From Ampelomyces quisqualis (Eukaryota > Ascomycota > Dothideomycetes > Pleosporales > Phaeosphaeriaceae), in contig JAGTXZ010000006.1 in NCBI GenBank assembly GCA_018398575.1, forward strand, positions 682,001 to 746,000: 64,000 nt of DNA. Reading direction: 5' to 3'. The notes below the pieces were generated by a model. The model was not told the DNA's origin. It made no database searches and saw only the letters and a program-made list of their open reading frames with translations. Both the position numbers and the translations under genes were made by a program. Position 1 is the stretch's first letter. The number at the start of each line of letters is the position of its first letter. Positions 41,322-52,953 of this stretch are shown piece after piece.

Positions 41322-44105
41322 ATGGGCGAAACGAGAACACATTCTGGTCCGCATTCGCCAACCTCAACTGGGAAACAGAGCGAAAGACGACAGCGCGTCA
41401 TATCTTCGTGCTTAACCTGCAGGAGACGGAAGGTGAAATGTGACCACGTTCATCCAATCTGCGGTGCTTGCACACGGGGAAGCCATGTTTGCACGTGGAC
41501 GGATCATGTTCCTGTACAGGCAGCCGCTGGGAGAATTACGAAATCAAGTACAAGCGGGTTTGGCAAGGTCGCAAAGAACAGTGATATGCAATCCCGCCTC
41601 GATCGACTCGAGCTCCTGCTCGAGAAGGCTGTTGCAGGACAAGGATCGATGCCACAGATTTCCGTACAACCAAGTACCGAGGTTGAAAGAAGAGATCCGG
41701 AGGCGCATCTGACGCCGTCTTCGAATAGTCAGACCCCACTAGGCCATCAGGGCATACAAGCTGACGATGGCGAGGGCGTCCTACTGATAGATGAAGGAAG
41801 ATCGCAGTTTGTGTCATCTCTACACTTTGCACTATTAGCAGAAGAGGTACGCATTTCAAGGGAACCATCACTGCAACTTGTTTCGTCCTAGGAAGCACTG
41901 CCGGGGCTGTCGGCACGCTCTGCCTTGCATTTCACAGCGCAAAAATCTTCCAGACATCGGATAGCAGACTGCTACTAATTGACGCAATGCTTCCCCTGCT
42001 CGTCAATCAAACTTGCTGACAGTTCTTCGATCTATGGACTGGTAGGGTGTTGAGGGAGCATGTACTAACAACAGCTCCAGATACAAGACATCAAAGCACT
42101 GCTAGGTGACAAGTCTGATGAAGAGAAGAAGGAAATCCCGCAAAACAGCCTCGTAGATCTCTTGTCCCTTGGACGCGCGGGCATTGGCTCCAACCTTGAA
42201 CAACTTCTACCGAGCAATCAGGAGTTACGTGATACACTTCTGGATGTGTACTTTGCAAACGTGGACCCAATGATACGAATCACGCATAGAAGTACAGTCG
42301 TTAAAAAGTTTGCCTTGTATAATCGCGAGACGCACCCGATTTCGTTCGCCGTTTACTTCTCAGCCATCAATTCGCTACCACCGAAGGTCGTGCAAAGGAA
42401 ATTCCTTGAAACCAAGGAATCTCTTCTTGATCGCTTCCAGCTTGGTGTCGAGATCTCGCTAGCTCGAGAGAACTATCTTACATCATCGAGTCTTGAGATC
42501 TTCCAGGGCTTCGTTTTGTGGCTAACGTGCATTACAAGGGAAGAGGATATAGGTAAGTCTTGCAGGTATGTTCCTGACGAGAGTGCCATTGATCCTGATT
42601 AGGAAAAGCATGGGTTCTTCTGGGCACCGCCTTCCGGATTGCACTCAACCAGGGTCTACACCGAGATCCATCCCTGTTCCCCAAAGGGTCTATGGATGCC
42701 ATCACAATCGAGTCGAGGCGACGCATGTGGCACCAGTTGAGCCATTTGGAGTTCCGCGCTGCTGAATGCAAAGGGCAAGAGCCAAGCATAACCGAGGACT
42801 TCTACACGACACTGCTGCCCCGCAATATTGACGACGAGGACCTTGTCGATGGTGCCAGCCCTGGCCCATCACCATATGACGCCGCGAAATTCACTCCACT
42901 CACTTTTCAACTGGTTCGGTACGTGGGTATGCGATGCCTACGACGGATCGTGCAGTACACGTATCGATTAGAAAGACGTATGCTGGACTCTGGGCTCCAT
43001 GGTACATCTCGACCTGATCCCGCAGAGGAACTGCAGAGTCTTTACGAGCAGATCAAGGTCATGCTCCATGAGTACCATGAGGAGATTCATCGGAAGTATC
43101 TTCGCTACTGCAACCCAGAGATACCGATGCAGCGACTTTGTCTAGGTCTAGCCTCTCTGCTAGAATGGCGGTCTTACTTGCTGTTCTGGCTGCGCATGCC
43201 TCGTGCTTACCGAGATGTGGTCTTCTCAACAGCTATACGGAGATCGTGCGTACCTCGGAACTGACATCACAACTAGGGCCGCTAACTTGAGCCCACAGTA
43301 TTTTCGAAAAATCCGTCAATTGCATTGAGACTATCAACGGTGCAGCTGTTGATGTACAGGCCGCGCAGTTTCAGTGGCACATAGGTGTGCAGATTACACA
43401 ACATTCATAAAAGCTCAGACTGATGATCACAGGTGGCATCGCGTCTTTCCAAGCCATAATGCATGTTCTTTCTGAGCTCCGCAACCCACTATTTGACACT
43501 CCGGATCGACATCGGGCACTGAGAGCACTGCAAACGTCCCGTCTTCTTCGAGAGAACAACGGCGCAAAAGCGTGGCAGGCTGTCAGAAATATGATTGACC
43601 GAGCTGTCGAGGAACACAATGCGTCTCCCAGAAGTAACTCACAAAGCTCCAGCTCTTACACGAGTCCTCGAATGCCGACAACTATGGCACCGCTCGATGA
43701 CCTGTCCAACGACAATGTTGGTTTATATCCAGCCATGGAAGCAATTCCGAGCTACGCTGCACAGGTCTCTTCTGGACAGTATACCCCAGAACCGATGGGC
43801 ATCAATCCCCAACAAGTCCAGCTCAATCCTAATCTACTTTCGTCTGTGCAACAACAGCAACCCATACTAAACGCCCTGCAGCCTAACTGGGACGATTTCA
43901 ACTTGAGACATATCAACAATATCGTGGGAGACATCCAACCAACGCCAGAGATCATGCCAGACTTTGATTTCGTAAGTCGGTAACTTTTTTGTATCAAAGA
44001 CACTGCTGACATGAACAGGGCTTTTGGGGTGATCCATTCAACTATGAGAACGAGCCAGCTGCTATGCCTATCGAGGGGAGCTACCTTCCACCATGGATGG
44101 GATGA
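41322..44105 (+). CDS. Zn2Cys6 fungal-specific transcription factor
   Basis: Six exons: 41322-41846, 42081-42552, 42603-43245, 43299-43384, 43433-43971 and 44019-44105, giving 783 residues; all phases agree. The DNA-binding Zn2Cys6 cluster is CLTCRRRKVKCDHVHPICGA with the last Cys in SHVC (about residues 30-57), preceded by basic residues and followed by a short heptad-like dimerisation segment (SRLDRLELLLEKAV, about 100-115). The middle (about 210-500) matches the fungal_trans domain: DVYFANVDPMIRITHRST, AVYFSAINSLP, AFRIALNQGLHRDPS, SRRRMWHQL. The C-terminal 200 residues are Ser/Gln/Pro/Asn-rich and a likely activation region, ending SYLPPWMG. Intron 1 (234 nt) is long for this genome and could hide an extra exon. 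Target genes are unknown. Confidence 0.9.
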
Positions 44106-44239
44106 AACACCGTTCTTTTGCCGCTATCCCTTCGAGACCTGTGGATTAAGCCATAGTAGGCACTTGGAAGCCGCTATCAAATGCGCGATGGTTCTTGACT
44201 GACTGACTTGGCCAACTGTAAAACTGGTCCGGCTCACGC

Positions 44240-44840
44240 TCCAAGCGCCGTAAATCTTAAAATTGTTTCGTCCAATGCATTTACCAATGCCCTCGCGAAA
44301 CCTTGTGGAACATCCGTTGTGCGTTTTCGTAGGAACGAGGCCATGGGAAGCTTTGCAAGACGATACTGAATACCAGCGGCTGCCTCTCGAGGAGGAAGTC
44401 CTCAAAGCCAATGCGTGTAGAGTCGGGCGATCCAGCACAATCATCCACCGCGAGGGTACCTGCGATGCTAGTTTAGAGATACTCATTTACTCTAACGTGG
44501 CCGGTCAAAGTCAACTCGACACCTGCGACTTCGGAACCACAATCCTCCGTGTTTGGTAGACGGCCGCTAGCCACAAGCAAGTGATGGCGAAAGATTCACC
44601 GGTTCGAGTGCCGCTCAGTGTAACAGAATGGCCGACGGAAGTGCGACCAACGTGCGAAAATTTGGTAGCGGTGATGTATTCGACGCCCTCACCCTTCATT
44701 ATCTCCACTACAGTATCTGACACATCCTCATCTCCGCTCTGTCAAGACGCGCTCATTGTGCTCGGGTACAGTCTCCGCGGCACCGAGTCTGCGAAAAGTG
44801 TGCAAACTCCATATCAACTTAGCTACTTTCCAAATGACGA
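44240..44840 (-). pseudogene. Decayed FAD/NAD(P) disulphide oxidoreductase (mercuric-reductase-like)
   Basis: Minus-strand relic assembled from three frames. In order: HTFRRLGAAETVPEHNERVL (about 44815-44745), then after a frameshift DEDVSDTVVEIMKGEGVEYI continuing to HSVTLSGTRTGESFAIT (about 44730-44580), then after a second shift LLVASGRLPNTEDCG, VELTLTGHVRVNEYL, a TAA stop, SIAGTLAVDDCAGSP and IGFEDF (about 44575-44370). These match the NAD-binding and central FAD regions of pyridine nucleotide-disulphide reductases, where the expected motif is A-VGDCAGSP. Here Gly is replaced by Asp. At least two frameshifts and one stop make it nonfunctional. The active-site Cys pair and N-terminal FAD fold were not found. 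Confidence 0.75.
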
Positions 44841-45647
44841 GAGTTTTGCGCACATGGCTTAATTCGAGAGTCCTAACGTACGTGAGTAGCTTTGTTTCCT
44901 TGAGGCCGGTCGTAGGGGGTCTGTCTTCTGCTGATCAGCTGTTAAGATCCGCTGTAATTATCCTGTGCAGCGATTGGACGTGGTTATGTCAAGAGGCTGT
45001 GAAAGGGAACACAGCGGCTGGCGAGGCAGACTCGGATCGTTCGTGTTGCCAGCACGTTCGCGTGATGTACCTATTATAACCACATCGATCAGACAAACCT
45101 TCGTAAGATCTAAGAAGCATTCTGGATCCCTGAAGCGTAGTAGGAACAATCGATAGCAGTTGAGCGCATCCAAATGTCCACATCATTCTCAATGACCAAC
45201 CACTTGTGCTGACAGTCCCGCGGTCCCGCGACCTACACAGTAATTACGGGCCCTGTGTTCTATTCTTGTAAGCACCGACCCCTCCTAACTGCTTTTGGGT
45301 CAGGCGCGCGGGGAGTGACACGAGGCTTCGCGACCCACATTTTGCTTTTGCCCAGCTGAGGCTGAGACGAGCTGCGTTGCTGCGGAAAACCGAGCATGTG
45401 AGACATGCACACTCTTTTGCTGCCTTGAAGCCTCGACGCATTCACTACAAAATCCTTCACTGTCGCTGTATATACTTCTTACCATCGTCTATCGGCAGTG
45501 CGACGCTTGCGACACACAAGTCTCGATTCAATCGATTCCGGCACCTCCGTGTTTTGCCGTATGTTTACGTTCTCCCTTTTGGAATTAGCTGCCTGACGAC
45601 ACATTTTGGAAGGAAAACACAAGTCATACGAGGAAGAAAAGGTCACG
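44841..45647. other. Spacer upstream of the decayed reductase
   Basis: Might contain further remains of the reductase: a minus-strand frame near 45090-45060 reads DVVIIGT, like an N-terminal FAD-binding strand, but the rest does not fit. The last about 250 bases are the probable promoter of the MARVEL-like gene. Confidence 0.35.
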
Positions 45648-46707
45648 ATGAGGATACCGCAGAGTTATATCCAGAAATGCAAGGTCGTGGGGCATACGTT
45701 CCAGACCATCTTCATCTTCGTGGGGCTATGTATCACCATCGCAGTCTTCACCAAGGATGGCGAGACAGGCGGCGCAACTAGATACTATCTTGCTCTGGTA
45801 AGTCATGTCTTCTTCGGTATCATTTGGCTGCTCAATAAGCCTTCGCAAAAGGAGACAGAATGGCGCAGACTCGAGGCTGATTTTGTTCCACCTAGTGCTT
45901 CCTGTCGATACCAGCAATTATCTACCTCACAATGGTACCCATGTGGTCGCGCGCCCAACGCTTCGCAAATGCCTACGCCTTCCTTGCTGTCGACGCCGTA
46001 TACACGATCCTCTGGTTCGCTGCCTTCATTGCCGTAGCGCTGTGGAACAGCAGCGGCATCAAAGAAGGCGCCAAGGAGAAATCAATTCCAGACGACGCGC
46101 GCAACTGCACGACCTTCAAATGGGGCAGCGAAAGCAAATGCAATGTCAGCAAAGCGAGTGTTGGCGTGGGTGTCGTAATTTTGTAAGCTCCCTGCTTCAC
46201 AGCTGCACCTTTGGAGCCGCAGCATGACTAACCCAAATCCACAGCGTCCTCTTCGCCATAACAACCGCCGTATCAGGCTACTACCTCCACAAATTCCTCA
46301 AAGAAGGCGTCCTCCCCTACGAATCCAAAGCCCCGAACCCGCACCACATCTCCGGCGAAACGGCAAAGGATAATGCCTGGTCCACTGAGATCGAGACGGG
46401 ACACCGCGAATCAGACGACGACGACCGCCGCACCGAACACGGCGGTAATCAACAAGAAGACGAATACGCGTTGCTCAACAGCACTGAGACCGACGAAGGC
46501 AGGCATCCTGGTCGTCCGCTCAGCTGGGGCGAGGAAAGATCAGGATATCCCAAGCCCGTGCCGCCGTATGCAGATTACAGGGAGTCGGAGGGTGTGGATG
46601 TGTTGAGCCCAGGGGGCTATGAGGATTATCGACGAGAGGCGGGGGCTGGTGGTTTAGATGAGAATAGCATCAAGAGTCTTGGGGGGAGCGGGTATAGCTT
46701 CCGATAA
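45648..46707 (+). CDS. MARVEL-like four-helix membrane protein
   Basis: Exons 45648-45797, 45896-46182 and 46245-46707 give 299 residues; introns of 98 and 62 nt have GTAAGT/GTAAGC donors and keep phase. Four hydrophobic segments are visible: TFQTIFIFVGLCITIAVF, CFLSIPAIIYLTMVPMW, DAVYTILWFAAFIAVALW and VGVGVVILFVLFAITTAV. The DAVYTILWFAAFIA pattern and the Cys-containing loop before helix 4 (CTTFKWGSESKC) are typical of fungal MARVEL-domain proteins, which act in membrane apposition and trafficking. The about 130-residue C-terminal tail is hydrophilic and acidic (ESDDDDRR, EDEYALL) with Tyr-containing PPYADYRES-type motifs, probably cytosolic. Function beyond the family is unknown. Confidence 0.8.
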
Positions 46708-47817
46708 GAAAAAGTCACCCTGGTGTCATTCATAGCATCTTGTTTGAGGCGTTAGTCAGGTTCGAGTTGTTTGGTCCTGCATATTAGCGACTTGTACACA
46801 TTGGGTTATAGGTGTTGTGCTGGGAATGCATCTCTTCTCACTCCCTCTTTGTTGCTCATGGAGAGATTCCTTCGACTGCTTTGCTTCCCCGAACTTGAAT
46901 TTGTGCTCATATACGGAGTCCTTTGGTGATGAGTAATCACGTATTACATATGATGTGCAAGTATCGCACCACAAAGTAGTGAAGTGACCGATGTAGAATC
47001 CTTCGTTCTCACCCTGACTTGGTACGCACTAAGGCTCTGGGAATCAGAAGGACAAAATGGCAGAGTGATCCGTCGGAGCTGTATCGCGCTCATCCTGCTT
47101 GCTTTCGTCTATCTTGTTGGCTTTCACTAGTCACAGTCACATGTACTTTCAAGCTTCAGCAGGCGATTTGTTGTTGCACAGACGCTTGCGCTCAAGCAAT
47201 TATATTCCTGTTCTCTTTTGATCATTAACAGGTGTATTTGCGGAGTATCTTCATAGCAACAAAAGCATATCTACAACAGCTGCAAGTGTAGCTCAGGAAT
47301 GGCAACTCTCCGACGCTAAACCCAGCTTGGCGTATATGCCCCGGTTATGGTATTGCCGCCGCACTTGCGCACCCATCCCATCTTTCGACATTCCCGATTA
47401 CGACTTGTCGTCTTCCAGTACTTGCTACTCGTCCGGCTCAAAAGGTTCCCACCGGACCTGACGACCACCGCAATGCCGTCTCCTTCGGGAATATGCCCCT
47501 CTCAGCATCAGGAGTTTGGTGCGCATGCCTTCTGACCACAGCCGCTTGCGCATATTAGCCTCTACTAATCATCCTATTTCGGGCTTCCGTTGTTTTGTAA
47601 TCATTTTATTCAAGCCTAGGAGCCATCTTGTCTTTTGCAACTGACGATGGCCGCCCCGCTACTTTTCTTATGCACTTAGCACCTTTCTTGCGCGAGCTTC
47701 TGCGAGACTCCTATAATCCATGACCATGGTGATAGTGCTTCCTGTACTGCACTAGGCTGAAGAATCACGCTTGTACATTCCATTGTGTCTGGAGCTTTCC
47801 GTAAAACCTCTACTCAG
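46708..47817. other. Intergenic region, 1.1 kb
   Basis: No gene recognised. Short open frames only. It likely holds the 3' region of the MARVEL-like gene and the promoter of the glutathione transferase. An imperfect TACGGAGT sequence occurs near 46912. Confidence 0.5.
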
Positions 47818-48769
47818 ATGGCGCACCGGGACGCAGTTGAGGGCAGAATTCCAGGGAGCCGAATACCTTCCAGTTTTCGCAATATCATACCATCCGAACG
47901 ATTCCCTGCTGAAAAGGGCCGATACGTGCTTTACTGCAACTACGTCTGCCCATGGGCCCATCGGGCCGTCATAATTCGAGGACTAAAGGGACTGGAGGGT
48001 ATCTTAGACTTGGTCGAAGTTGATGCGAGAGATCGCACACATGGATGGTACTTCTCAGGCAAGAGCGGGCCGAGTAAGGATCGCATAAGCGGCGTTAGGT
48101 GGCTCAAGGAGCTATATCTGAAGGCCGATCCTGGCTACAGGGGGAGAATAACAATTCCGGTACTTTGGGACCGGCAACAAGGTACAGATCTGTCCCTGCA
48201 TATCACATCTTGTGTGCTAACCGTGCACAGAAACCATAGTCAACAACGAGAGTGCGGAAATTACACGTATGCTATGCGACGCCTTCGACGACTTGCTCCC
48301 GCCTGAAGCACGCGAAGCACAAAAGGGACCAACTGCACTCATCCCCTCGCAACTGCGCACCGAAATCGACGAACTCAATTCTTGGGTATACGACACGGTC
48401 AACAATGGTGTGTATAAGGTCGGATTCGCAGCGTCGCAGACAGCCTACGATGAGCATGCAGGGAAGCTTTTCCTGTCACTGGACCGCCTCGAGGACCGCC
48501 TCTCTCAACCAGGTAACGGCCCATACTTGTTTGGCGAATACATCACGGAGGCTGATGTTCGACTCTACACGACTCTGATCCGATTCGATATCGCCTACTA
48601 CACTCTGTTCAAGTGCAATATGAAAATGATTCGACTCGACTATCCTCGATTACATGATTGGCTGAGGCGACTGTACTGGAGTGAGGGCCCCGAGACTGCA
48701 GGTGGTGTGTTCAAGCATACGACTCATTTCGACACCGTAGGTCATACAGTAGCTGTGTTCCAAGACTAA
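47818..48769 (+). CDS. Omega-class glutathione S-transferase / glutathionyl-hydroquinone reductase (ECM4-like)
   Basis: Exons 47818-48181 and 48231-48769 give 300 residues; the 49-nt intron (GTACAG donor, GTGCACAG acceptor) keeps phase. The active-site motif CPWAHR in YCNYVCPWAHRAVIIRGLKG is that of the ECM4/Xi-Omega family, whose Cys reduces glutathionyl-hydroquinones or other mixed disulphides. Other landmarks are TIPVLWD and NNESAEITRMLCDAF (glutathione gamma-Glu contact, ESAE), and in the helical C-terminal domain WVYDTVNNGVYKVGFA, PYLFGEYITEADVRLYTTLIRFD and YPRLHDWLRRLYW. The start is the first ATG in frame. An unusual feature is a shorter N-terminus than typical family members (about 25 residues before the thioredoxin fold), and an additional upstream exon is possible. 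It is a cytosolic detoxification enzyme by inference. Confidence 0.9.
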
Positions 48770-49273
48770 GCTAAAGATCACAGATTAGGCGAGGATATGC
48801 TTCTGTGTTAGCCGGCAATGGTGTAGTACCCACTGGACCACTGCTGCCAATCATGCCAATGTAATGGGAACCCACGACCTTTTTTCTTTGCTCGGTTTAG
48901 CATCTCATCCTTTCCAGGCCCAAATGTCGATGTCCTCAATCGTATCATCATTCTTGGCGTATCCCAGTACCAGAAGCATTGTGCAGAACTTGCTCCATGA
49001 ACATGTTCAATTGGTACCACTAGTTTAGTCTTTATTCCAACTAAGTCCTATACACGTCTTTCATATTACGCTTCTACCGCTAATTCAATGCTCACTCACA
49101 TCGACTGAATCAGGTAGGGCCCAACAGTACAGTGGGCTGACTGATTTTCACAAAGATGACAACGTATGGGCGCCTGGGGCTCCCCCGGAGCTTATCCTTC
49201 TCGTTCTTTCTTACCCACATTCTCTTCTCTCCCTAGTAGCAACCACAACTTTCAGACTCGGACGTCCACAACG
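48770..49273. other. Intergenic region
   Basis: No gene seen. Short antisense frame at 49020-48808 has no motif. Probably 3' and promoter sequence only. Confidence 0.5.
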
Positions 49274-49415
49274 ATGTCGACCACATCTCCACCAACCAAG
49301 CCAGTCTCAAACATGGACACTGAAGATGATGTTCATCCACAAAATAGCGCTGCCGGCTTTTGATTCCTGGACCTACCTCCAGAGCTCAGACTGATGGTCT
49401 ACAATCACATTCAGA
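49274..49415 (+). pseudogene. Fragment of an F-box-like gene with premature stop
   Basis: An ATG at 49274 opens a Ser/Thr/Pro-rich leader (MSTTSPPTKPVSNMDTEDD) that runs into TGA at 49361. The same frame then continues FLDLPPELRLMVYNHIQ and ends at a GTAAGT donor (49416). The FLDLPPELRxxVYxH pattern is typical of the start of fungal F-box-like or 2EXR-type proteins. No downstream exon with a matching domain was found in the next 450 bases. Best read as a dead first exon. Confidence 0.65.
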
Positions 49416-49887
49416 GTAAGTTACGTCGCTATTGAGGCCCATGAAAATGCTGACAAACTCATGGCCACGCATGCCATTATGGACTTTCCGAATCGTTGTA
49501 CAAAAGTCCCATGAACTCGATGACGACGATGGTCATGTTGAAAAATATCTGTCTAGGGGCATGATGCCTGAATGATGCCTGGGTAGATAACCGCCTAGAC
49601 CAAAATATTCACGTGTACTGGTTTACGGGGATCGGTCGACACCAGTGTCGTTGATAAGTTGGCAGGATGCGGGACATACCCACGCCATGGACAATTAGTT
49701 GTCACGGCGAACATGTCGGCAGGAACATCAGCAAGCCTCTATTAACGCGCACATGGACACACATGACAGAATATTTGACGCACGTTCAATTACTTGTATG
49801 TACATATTGTTCGTTGCGAACGTGTTGGTCGTCATTCGTCAAAAGACATGCAATCAAGGGTATCGTGTAGGTAAGTAACTCTCAAGG
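49416..49887. other. Decayed 3' remainder of the F-box-like relic / spacer
   Basis: No long open frame. Fragments of 60-70 codons are present, none recognisable. It lies between the F-box-like fragment and the convergent kinase-like gene. Confidence 0.45.
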
Positions 49888-51111
49888 TCAGCAAACTTCT
49901 TTGTTCGGCACACCAAAAATCCCGACCATTCCCCACCATCTGGCAAGCTTCTCCCCCATCCTCGTCTCAAGTAATTTGTCAACCGCCTTAGGTAGCGTTG
50001 GTCGTCTGAATGTCCCGCGTATTTGCGTCAACTCGTCGTTCTCCTGTAGCATAGCGGGTTGCTCTGGATATTCCTCCATTGAAAGCTTCTGGATTTGGGC
50101 AGCACTGATATTCCGAGCATCGGTCGACGCTTTCCAGAACAACCTGCTTACAGGCTCTCTTCCTGCAAAGAAGTCTTCGTCAAAGCGTTCCTTGTCGCTA
50201 GCCGCTGCTGTTATGAACTGCAGGTAAGACTTCAAGAGCCGCATGGCGTCATTGGCACGACAGTCTCGCAATTGGTCGTTATCGGTCCATAAACGCGACG
50301 AATGGTAGGGGTGAGAGATGTGGCGCAAATTTCCCAGGTCACCCAACAGCCACCGAGTATCCTCTGCGACAAAGATGTTGGCTGGTTTTATGTCGTCATG
50401 GCAGTATCTTGCCTCGTGGAGGTGTTGCATATTGCCGAGTAGACGTTCGAACGCCGGGCGAAAATGTTCATCTACATCCTTCGCCGTCTTGAGCTTCGTT
50501 TCGAGCAAAGTCTTCTTTGCGAGCGTGTTCAGGTTACCGCCTTTCAACAACGGAGTCACAAGGTGCCACTCTGGAACCAGTGAAGGTGGCGCCGCCGCTT
50601 TGAAGTAAGCCCTGACTGGAAGGAAGCCATTCATGGTCTTGTTCGCATTGCTGTTCTCCGAGAATCCGGCGTTGCTGATATTGATTTCATGACCTCCAAA
50701 GCGCAAAGACGCGGCTATTTCTGTCGGCCATTTCTCATTCTCTGTACCCGGTGCGCAATTTCGGAATGGACTCCGGCCTGGTGTGAATGTCTTGATGACG
50801 GAGTCTTTGTAGGCAAAGACTTTGCCCTCCCAACCATGGCCTAGTATCCTCCAGGCCTCGCGATTCGCTATGATTTCGTCTTGGAAATCAGAGTCATCAT
50901 CCTCAGCTCGGGAGAACCTGGATTGTAGTTCATTCTGGCCCGCATCGAATATAGTTGGGGAGTATTTAGCCGCCAGCGACTGTCGGGAGACGAAGAAAAG
51001 ATATTGTTGGTGACAGAAAGCTGTGACAATGAGAACAAGTGCGATGCGCCAGCGGAGATGGAAGGCTGCCCTGGAGCTGTGTGACACAGAAAGTAGGAAA
51101 TGACGACCCAT
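49888..51111 (-). CDS. Membrane-anchored protein-kinase-like protein
   Basis: Single exon, 407 residues. A hydrophobic N-terminal segment (WRIALVLIVTAFCHQQYLFFV, about 21-41) suggests a type II membrane anchor. A kinase-like fold follows: glycine-loop region ILGHGWEGKVFAYKDSVIKTF (Lys in VIK, about residue 108), hinge area WHLVTPLLKGGNLNTLA, catalytic loop YCHDDIKPANIFV and WLLGDLGNLRH in place of DFG. HRD reads HDD and DFG reads DLG, so the key Asp residues remain but flanking residues are unusual. The C-terminal lobe is short and atypical, without a clear APE motif. It may be an active divergent kinase or a pseudokinase, facing the cytosol or ER lumen depending on topology. I know similar orphan kinases from Pezizomycotina but no function. 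Confidence 0.8.
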   Translation of the reverse strand: MGRHFLLSVSHSSRAAFHLRWRIALVLIVTAFCHQQYLFFVSRQSLAAKYSPTIFDAGQNELQSRFSRAEDDDSDFQDEIIANREAWRILGHGWEGKVFAYKDSVIKTFTPGRSPFRNCAPGTENEKWPTEIAASLRFGGHEINISNAGFSENSNANKTMNGFLPVRAYFKAAAPPSLVPEWHLVTPLLKGGNLNTLAKKTLLETKLKTAKDVDEHFRPAFERLLGNMQHLHEARYCHDDIKPANIFVAEDTRWLLGDLGNLRHISHPYHSSRLWTDNDQLRDCRANDAMRLLKSYLQFITAAASDKERFDEDFFAGREPVSRLFWKASTDARNISAAQIQKLSMEEYPEQPAMLQENDELTQIRGTFRRPTLPKAVDKLLETRMGEKLARWWGMVGIFGVPNKEVC

Positions 51112-52953
51112 GGCCGTAGAGGGAAGATGGTGACCAAAGGCTGAGGATTCTGCCGTGCAATTGTACTGGAACTGCGCATCTAGCTACTCTTAAGCCTCAA
51201 ACCGCTCTCGCTGGACCGCAAGACCGCCACGGGTACTCCGTATCGGCCTGCGCATCTGAACAGCTTGCCAAGCGAATACATTCCTTCATTTCAGGCACAG
51301 TCAACAGCACTTGGGGGTCGCGCGACATATGCCAAGTCTTAGCCACTCACAGCTCGAAAGTGACGGTATCTTGGTGCCGAGAAGCGCGGAAAACAAGGAA
51401 GCATCTCTCGAGACCGTCGGCTAGCGGCACATAGCCACCAGCTTGGCTTCCTGTACTGGAGCAACGAAGCTTTAAATGTGGCTGGGGGTTTCCTTAGCTA
51501 GGAAATCCCCCAGGCACTCATGACGCGAGAATTGTGTGAGGGTCGGAATGTGTAAAGCTTCAAAGGGATGATGCTGACGATGATGTGGAGATGCTAGTTT
51601 CCCGCCAGCGGTGCCAACGCTAGGCGGTTCTGCCCACTCAATATCACGGAGGCTCACCCGAGCAATTGAACAAACCTGAGCATTTCCTGGTCTGTAGACT
51701 ACGTTTCGGCGGCCTATCGCGCTATCTCAGCTCACGCCTCTAACTATCGATCTCATTAAGGTAACCAGCGCAGCTTGCACGATGACGCGCATGGCAACCG
51801 CGATCAACTTGCCGTCCATTCCAAGTACCGTAAGGTATCCTGCGAAGTTGGAAATGCTCCATCAACAAACAAACAATAGAATCAAGCCGCTAGGAGATAG
51901 ATAGTGGGAGGGAGGGCATCTCGGCTAGGTGCATCTCACACGATGGTTTGGTGGAGGCGTGGGCGCGGGACTCGTTGGGGGGTTGCGGCGGCGCTGGAGG
52001 TGTAGGTAGCTATGCTGATGAGGAGGGGTGCGCATTGTGAGTGGTTTGCTCCAAGGGACGGGCTGAAGGCGTGGTCGACGGGAGTGTGCAGTTTGAAGGG
52101 TAGACTTGTGTGATTGATTGTGTATGGGTACATTTACATACATCAAAGTAGATTCAAGGACGAGTGGTGTAAATCGTTACAATTATCTTTAGCAGGGAAG
52201 TCACAGGCTACGGGATTGTACAATACCGACTTTTTGACATCCTCTTCCCATCACTTTGTTCCAGAACATCGTGTCCCTAAAATCCACACAATTGCCCTGC
52301 ACGTTTTTATCGTATATTGCCTTGGATCTTCTCGCGATGCAACAACTCTCAGGTGTTGTCAAGGGTATAGCCTCGCTCGTGTTGGACAAATTCTGCAAGA
52401 GCACAGTCAAGATATGTTGCCGACCACGTGCGTGCAAACCAGCCTCGTCAAAAAAAGCCAGTGTGCCTGCTAGATAAATTTCCCTCCAAGTAACCCAACA
52501 TACATCAAAATCTGTTGTTGGACTGTGGACGATGGAAATGTTATCAATGCATTACATGCTGAAAGCTATCTGCCTGTCTACCGGTTGCATGTCATACTTG
52601 CATACCACGGCTCAGTAGCTGATTCTCGGAACTCCGCCTGACCCCAATCAAAGTCTTCAATCGCATCAATCATGCATTTCAACCAAAGATCCCAAGCCGA
52701 TGATAATGCGCCAAGGTGATGTTGTTTGAAAAGAAAATAGTCGCGCAAGGAAATGTCCTTGCCGTCAGACCTCGGGATTGTACAGGTTGCAAAAACGACG
52801 TGATGAAAAGGTTTTGTTATGTAGGACCGAAGTGTCCCAAGCCAAATTGGCAAGCGCTACACTTGTCCTCGTTCTTTTTCAAGCACTCCAAATTGATCTG
52901 CCTTAGTGTCAGTGGGATGTGCCATTCAAGTTTCAACAAGAAACCTACGAGCT
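51112..52953. other. Intergenic region, 1.8 kb
   Basis: No gene recognised. GTACTCCGTA occurs at 51233-51242 in the kinase gene's presumed promoter. A minus-strand open frame at 52853-52578 (91 codons) is coding-like in part (DYFLFKQHHLGALSSAWDLW) but has no known domain and lies just 3' of the SNF2 stop. It is probably untranslated sequence or an unidentified small gene. Confidence 0.45.

Noticed and set aside
44560..44640. Possible tRNA (GGTTCGAGTGCC resembles a T-loop)
   Set aside because: No acceptor or anticodon stem could be paired around it, and it lies inside the antisense of the decayed reductase.
7824..48769. Secondary-metabolite cluster (LaeA-like gene, Zn2Cys6 factor, glutathione transferase)
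   Set aside because: They are tens of kilobases apart, separated by housekeeping genes, and no backbone synthase is present.
52578..52853. 91-codon minus-strand frame after SNF2
   Set aside because: Partly coding-like, but no domain, no supporting splice sites, and it lies where the SNF2 3' untranslated region is expected.
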